Assembly: GCF_943734655.1 (NCBI RefSeq)
Contig: NC_071354.1
Coordinates: forward strand, 40,572,744-40,636,743
Source of the DNA: Sabethes cyaneus
Lineage: Eukaryota > Arthropoda > Insecta > Diptera > Culicidae
Direction of reading: 5' to 3'
DNA: 64,000 bases
Position numbers and translations under genes: made by a program. Shown one piece after another: positions 59,574-64,000 of this stretch. Numbering within the stretch: the stretch's first letter is position 1; every line of letters begins with the position of its first letter. Below the pieces are notes generated by a model. That model ran no database searches and was not told the origin of the DNA. It worked only from the letters and a program-made list of their open reading frames with translations.

Positions 59574-59902
59574 GCCCTAGCCCTAGCCCTAGCCCTAGCC
59601 CTAGCCCTAGCCCTAGCCCTAGCCCTAGCCCTAGCCCTAGCCCTAGCCCTAGCCCTAGCCCTAGCCCTAGCCCTAGCCCTAGCCCTAGCCCTAGCCCTAG
59701 CCCTAGCCCTAGCCCTAGCCCTAGCCCTAGCCCTAGCCCTAGCCCTAGCCCTAGCCCTAGCCCTAGCCCTAGCCCTAGCCCTAGCCCTAGCCCTAGCCCT
59801 AGCCCTAGCCCTAGCCCTAGCCCTAGCCCTAGCCCTAGCCCTAGCCCTAGCCCTAGCCCTAGCCCTAGCCCTAGCCCTAGCCCTAGCCCTAGCCCTAGCC
59901 CT
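59574..59902. repeat. Telomere-like hexamer array (GCCCTA)n, about 55 copies
   Basis: 329 bp of uninterrupted GCCCTA, that is CTAGGG on the minus strand. It differs at one base from the vertebrate-type TTAGGG telomere repeat. Hexamers keep one frame open, giving an Ala-Leu repeat frame (59493-59945), which is an artefact. Confidence 0.98.
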
Positions 59903-60420
59903 TGATGGTTTCGCTACAAGATGTTATGAACCGTGCAGGTATTAGCACGCGGGAACGATCCTAAATAAATCTAGTCAATTCATTTGCTTTGCCGATGACA
60001 TGGACGGTGATTGAAGAGTCACCGCAGACTAAAACGCGAAGCAGAAAAGCTTAGGTTGAGAATATAGTAGTTGACGTACTTGTCGATGGGGACGGCGGAC
60101 AATGAAACGAACCGTGAAACTCCAAGGCGTATTATCAGTAGAAGTCGTACCTGCTATGGCCTGGTTTGACAAACATTTGTTTTCTACAGGAATGATACGT
60201 GGAAAGTGCTCAAGAAGGACCTGTGAGAGCTCGGAGTTAAAAAATAAAACTAGGATATAAAACGATCTTCGGCGGCGTATAGGATAACGGAGTGTACTAA
60301 GGTGCGGAGGATGAACCAACCGGTGAATCCAGTAGCAGTAAGCAGCGCGTTTCTTTTCGGCGATTTGAGGTCATTTTCTATAGTCTTTGGGACGCAACTA
60401 AAAAGATTACTCTTGAAGGC
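59903..60420. other. Unassigned sequence
   Basis: GC content is moderate and a 96-codon minus frame (60029-60319) is unrecognised. No feature supported. Confidence 0.4.
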
Positions 60421-61545
60421 GTCTTTTCATTGGCATTTGTAGTATTTTATGATATTTTTTGTCGCTATTTTGTTGTCTTTTTATCATTTTATTATCGCCA
60501 TTTCTGTATCTATTTATGGCCTTTCGCTTTTTATTATCTTTCATGGCATTTTTTGTCACTTTTTTGGCATTTTACGTCGTCGCCTCTTCGCCTACTTGTC
60601 ATCACCGTTTCGTCAACTTGTCACAGCCTTTTCACCACTTCTTTGCAATCGTTTCATTATCTATTTGCTGTCTTTGTTGCATACTTTCACCTTGTCACCC
60701 GCTCCATTAAAATTGATCGGGGAGTCAAAAAAAAATTGTTTTACATGAATAAAATTTTGTTATTTAAAATCAATTGTCTGTTGGCTTTATAGCCTAAAGA
60801 ACTCGAAAAATGAGTGTGAAGTATTAACGCTTCTAACACGAAAAAGATAAAGAAAATTCAAACAATGTACAATGGATTGCCAATTCAAAAAATTTCATTG
60901 TTTTTTTTCATACCCCTGCTCCTTCAGTTGCCCAAAACCGGAAGAACAAAAACTTCATAAAATATTTGTAATAGCCTTATTGTTATCATTTCGCTGTCTT
61001 TTTGTCATCTCGTTATTCCATTTTCTTCGCTTCCATGGAACGCACGATCTTTTGGTCATATTTTCTTCTTTTTTGTCATCTTTTCATCGTCTGTGATCAA
61101 TATTTCTCCTTTTTTTTGCCATTTTTGCCATTATTTCGTAGCCTATGTTATTGCCATTGACAACAATAGTGTTTTTTACTGTTTTTCGTCGTTTTTTGTC
61201 GTCCTTCTGTCGTATATTCGTAATCTTTTTGTCTGTGTTAGCATCATTTGTCGACTTTTTACAATTTGTTATATGTCTTTTAATTTCTTGTTTTTGTGTT
61301 CTTTGTTGTTGCTGTTTTAGCGTACTTTCGCCGTTCGTTTCTTCGTATTTTCATGTTTTTTTTTCGTCGTGTTCGTCTTTCGTCGTTATGTAGTCTACTT
61401 TTTGTCGTATTGTTGTTATTATTTTATCACTATTTTGTTATCTTTACATCGCATTTTCATCTTCTTTAAGCCGTCTCTTTGGTGTCTTTCTTTATTTTTT
61501 TGCTTTTTATTAACTTGTATGTGACTCTATACTCCGTAATTAATT
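60421..61545. mobile_element. Second polypyrimidine-core element
   Basis: 60430-60710 and 60980-61500 are composed of loosely repeated 'ttttgtcgtttt' or 'atcatttcgtcat' units. They surround an arm (about 60740-60960) with 'aaaatcaattgtctgttggc' and 'cttctaacacgaaaaaga', which matches the arms of the element at 22.6-24.2 kb. Long frames are composition artefacts. Confidence 0.7.
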
Positions 61546-61699
61546 TGAATGATTAATTAGAAGAACTGGAAAATTTTGAAATAGGCCAAAAATATATTGG
61601 GGTGTGCAATGGGCCACGCTCTTTCAGTTGGTACCCGAAAGTTTCACTCACTAAACTACTGTCGCCCGTTATATTAGGTAGTCTAATATCTAGTTTTGT
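61546..61699. other. Unassigned spacer
   Basis: No feature supported. Confidence 0.4.
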
Positions 61700-61889
61700 A
61701 TTATTCTCCCAGATGTATCATTCCCGTATACACACCACATACTCCTATGCGACGATATTCTTTTTGTGTGACTGCTCTTTGTTTCTATCGCCGAGAAGTC
61801 AATGCGATAGAAACAAGTTATACAAAAATAATATCGTCGTATACGAGTGTGTGATGCGTATACGGGAATGGTAGAATTGGGAGAATAAT
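61700..61889. mobile_element. Palindromic MITE, about 190 bp
   Basis: Left arm 61700-61792 and right arm 61805-61889 are near-complete inverted copies (shared ATTATTCTCCC end and ttgtttctatcgc next to the loop) with a 12-nt loop. The frames on the two strands encode the same symmetric peptides and are not genes. Confidence 0.85.
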
Positions 61890-62035
61890 TCATCGAGATT
61901 GATGAATCAACGAAATCGGGTTATAATAACTGAATGTATCGTACGAAATTTTTAACCTTTTCCGTAAAGTAATAATGTAATGTATATACTGGACACTATC
62001 ACTTGTTGTTCTTACAAAATAAAATAAGCATTTAC
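61890..62035. other. Unassigned spacer
   Basis: AT-rich; nothing supported. Confidence 0.4.
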
Positions 62036-62043
62036 CTTATTCG

Positions 62044-62078
62044 CCAACCGGTTTCGGGTAGATGTTACCCATCATCGG
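62044..62078 (-). ncRNA. Hammerhead-like core of a retroelement, minus strand
   Basis: The minus strand reads CCGATGA, a gggta/taccc stem, then GAAACCGGTTGG. This is the order CUGAUGA - stem II - GAAAC of hammerhead motifs found in Penelope-like elements, with one core change (U to C in the first box). A paired stem III partner was not found nearby, so it would not cleave as a monomer. Confidence 0.4.
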
Positions 62079-62340
62079 GGCTAGGTCCAACTGATTTTGA
62101 TAAGAGAGTAGTTACAACTTCAGCTTTGTTAGATGAAAGAGCGGCGATACTATTGGAGCATCGTCTTCATTCATCAAACATTGCTCAGCTGTGGTGATAT
62201 GCAGCGACTCCCAAGCGTTCAAATTCCGTAAAGTTTTTGAAAATCCGTAGGTCTGCATAACATTCCTAGATCTGTAGAACTATGCATAAATCGGTAGATC
62301 TGACATATTCTGATTTTAATTTGATTTTTTCATTGTGATT
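62079..62340. other. Unassigned sequence
   Basis: No feature supported. Confidence 0.4.
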
Positions 62341-63015
62341 TCAATGGTTGTCATTAAATTGTGCTTTGGTTTCACTGTTGCGAAACGACCTCCATAACAA
62401 AATCTTACTTTTACTGTTTGGAACTTCTTTTTCGAACTGTGTGTCTGCTCCGAAAATAAATCTATTTCGATCACATCCTTTGAAGTTCGCGCGAACACCA
62501 TTTGCTACTGCTGCTGCTGGGGCTGTTGCCCGTCCGCGTAAGGTGAGAATGATTAATTGTCGCTATATTTGCTCGATTAGGCAAACGAAAGCAAAAGTAT
62601 TAACCAACTATAGCCAGACCCGAAACGTATATACATTGGCGCACACAAACACCAGACAGCTCCACCCTCGAACCAACCGCTTGTGGCTCGACCGGGGGTA
62701 GCCAACAACCGACCGGTCATATCTAATCTATATCTAGGAAAATTTGTGAACTACATGCGTCATGGCACTGCTGTTAGCCGTCAGTACGGCTCCCATGTAC
62801 AATGCCTGCGGCGGCCAGTCAGCCAGACCCGTGGTAGGATCGTAATACAGCTTCATCAATTGGGTTGTAGCGTGGAGGAATTTGTTACTATTTTGGTTGG
62901 CACCGGATCATTGGCCCAAGGGGGCGACGGGGTCGCTGTCGAAGGCATAATTTATTGAACAAGCTGTTGAGACTAATTAAGGCTTGCTATAATTGGCAGC
63001 ATGTTTTGCGGCCAC
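62341..63015. other. GC-richer island with competing candidate exons
   Basis: Plus strand: an open frame reads FARTPFATAAAGAVARPRK and ends at a donor-like cgtaag|gtgaga (exon end 62542). Minus strand: 62860 down to about 62740 reads MKLYYDPTTGLADWPPQALY, then MGAVLTANSSAMTHVVHKFS and a stop, which looks strikingly protein-like. A separate minus frame next to it reads MPSTATPSPPWANDPVPTKI. I recognise none of these. The plus-strand 91-codon frame (62683-62958) overlaps them and they cannot all be real. Confidence 0.3.
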
Positions 63016-63880
63016 CCGAGTACCTGTCAGATTTACCAGATAGTAGCGAAATTGTTCGTTTTTTTTGTGGGGCAGATTCGGCTTAGGTATTTTTGTTAGC
63101 CGGCCAAGATAGGAGAGATTCCAAAACTGAATCACCGATATTTTTAAAAATAAATTTATTAGCCAAAAACGCCAATATCGTCAATGACAACCGCAGAGGG
63201 ACCAACCGTAAGCCGTACGATATATTCGATCAAATATTTCAGGGCTACAAAAGTATCAAATGTTATCGCTGTAATCGCCGGGGCCATTAATAATAACCGT
63301 AACCAGAGAAGTGTATAAGTTATTAATATGGAAATTGCAATGTTTTTGTCTCACGAAAATTTATTGATGCTAATTTAATAAAATGCTTGTACACTGTTCA
63401 TATTTCTTCCGCTTACGGCTCCCTGCATCCGTCACCGCTTCAGAATTGTTTTTCCTTCGGATTTGCTTTTCGTTCGAGCTCTTTGGTCAAGCTGTTAATT
63501 CCGCGCCATCTCTCGTGCGAACAATTCTCGACTGTAAAGTTTCTCTTCTGGGATGAAAAAAAAAAATACGGAAAAATAACAAGTACAACAGTGTCGCTTA
63601 ACCACCATACACTCGCGTTCAAACAAAGCCAGACTGTTTGAATTCTTCGCTCCAATCTTCCCATCAAACTTTCCGCACGGCTCTGCTTCCCGTGGCCAGA
63701 CTGTTCGGCACGGTCCGGTCGTCGGTAAGGAGCAAAATCTGGGAAGCGAAAGCAACCGAGAAAGAAAAAAGGCCAACTTAACACACTTTACAAACAAGCT
63801 GCAATAAATTAAAACTGAAATTTATTATCTTAATGGCCATATTTAAGAACTACTTTAAATATATTAAAATGCGCTGATAC
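63016..63880. other. Unassigned sequence
   Basis: A short plus frame near 63265-63290 ends CYRCNRRGH and stops, resembling the first half of a CCHC knuckle, but this is too little to call. Otherwise no feature. Confidence 0.4.
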
Positions 63881-63930
63881 GTTGAACTCCATCTTGCGCG
63901 CGGATATATCGCCCGATCGTGATTCGTTGC

Positions 63931-64000
63931 ATGGCTGCCGTCGAGCCTATCTCTGCGCCCGCAAGGCCGGTGGCACGACGACGCGACGGCGACGGTGCGG
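63931..64000 (+). CDS. Possible 5' end of a frame running off the window
   Basis: An ATG at 63931 opens MAAVEPISAPARPVARRRDG and runs to the window edge. The sequence is GC-rich, in contrast to the AT-rich flank, and could be the first codons of a host exon. With only 23 codons visible no function can be assigned, and the minus strand is open here too. Confidence 0.2.
   Translation, partial: MAAVEPISAPARPVARRRDGDGA

Noticed and set aside
59574..59902. Chromosome end
   Set aside because: The array is internal, with unrelated sequence on both sides, and the unit is not a known dipteran telomere repeat.
59493..59945. 150-codon Ala-Leu protein
   Set aside because: Translation of the GCCCTA hexamer array.
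63265..63290. CCHC zinc knuckle (CYRCNRRGH)
   Set aside because: Only the first half of the motif, followed by a stop, and no gag-like context.

Overview
This is a eukaryotic, repeat-dominated intergenic or intronic stretch, most likely from a culicine (Aedes-like) mosquito. The inference rests on recognisable but decayed insect transposons: R1-like, Jockey/I-like and RTE-like LINE pieces, Tc1/mariner copies, tRNA-derived SINEs and many small inverted-repeat elements. It also rests on repeat phrases that I associate with mosquito genomes, such as the low-complexity TG blocks followed by 'tctcggagatggct'. No complete host protein-coding gene, rRNA, functional tRNA, CRISPR array or operon is visible. 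No intact element has an uninterrupted open reading frame.

Layout. 0-5 kb: mostly unassigned, with one GC-rich inverted repeat. 5-8.4 kb: a small inverted-repeat element split by a 917 bp mariner, a SINE with an 84-nt perfect palindrome, and a second, deleted mariner. 9.6-10.1 kb: a pyrimidine heptamer satellite. 10.4-14.4 kb: a GACA-ended repeat, two perfect hairpins, and a TG-bearing repeat. 18.3-24.5 kb: an approximately 850 bp fold-back, a second TG-bearing repeat split by a 1.2 kb TTAA-flanked element, then a fold-back around a polypyrimidine core. 24.7-26.7 kb: two degenerate minisatellites and a 203 bp MITE. 29-34 kb: LINE fragments, a 281 bp MITE and a hAT-type MITE with an 8-bp target duplication. 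37.3-41.6 kb: GACA-ended repeats leading into 815 uninterrupted GACA units. 45.9-53 kb: a LINE graveyard, in which an R1-like element carries a MITE, an RTE-like element is split by a Jockey-like 3' end, and SINEs are packed head to head. 55.1-55.4 kb: a TGAAAAA heptamer satellite. 59.6-59.9 kb: about 55 copies of GCCCTA. 60.4-62.1 kb: a second polypyrimidine element, a palindromic MITE and a ribozyme-like motif.

The only places where host coding sequence is plausible are GC-richer, single-copy-looking islands (about 2.64-2.96, 27.2-28.8, 43.2-45.1, 54.2-54.8, 55.6-56.1, 57.0-57.3, 62.35-63.0 and 63.9-64.0 kb). The best candidate is a short minus-strand exon near 57.2-57.3 kb that ends in a strong splice donor. 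I could not recognise its protein.

I found no convincing new gene-encoded system. The more interesting signals are structural: several long or perfect hairpins able to form dsRNA, insertions dated by clean nested junctions, an expanded transposon terminus, and telomere-like and heptamer arrays.
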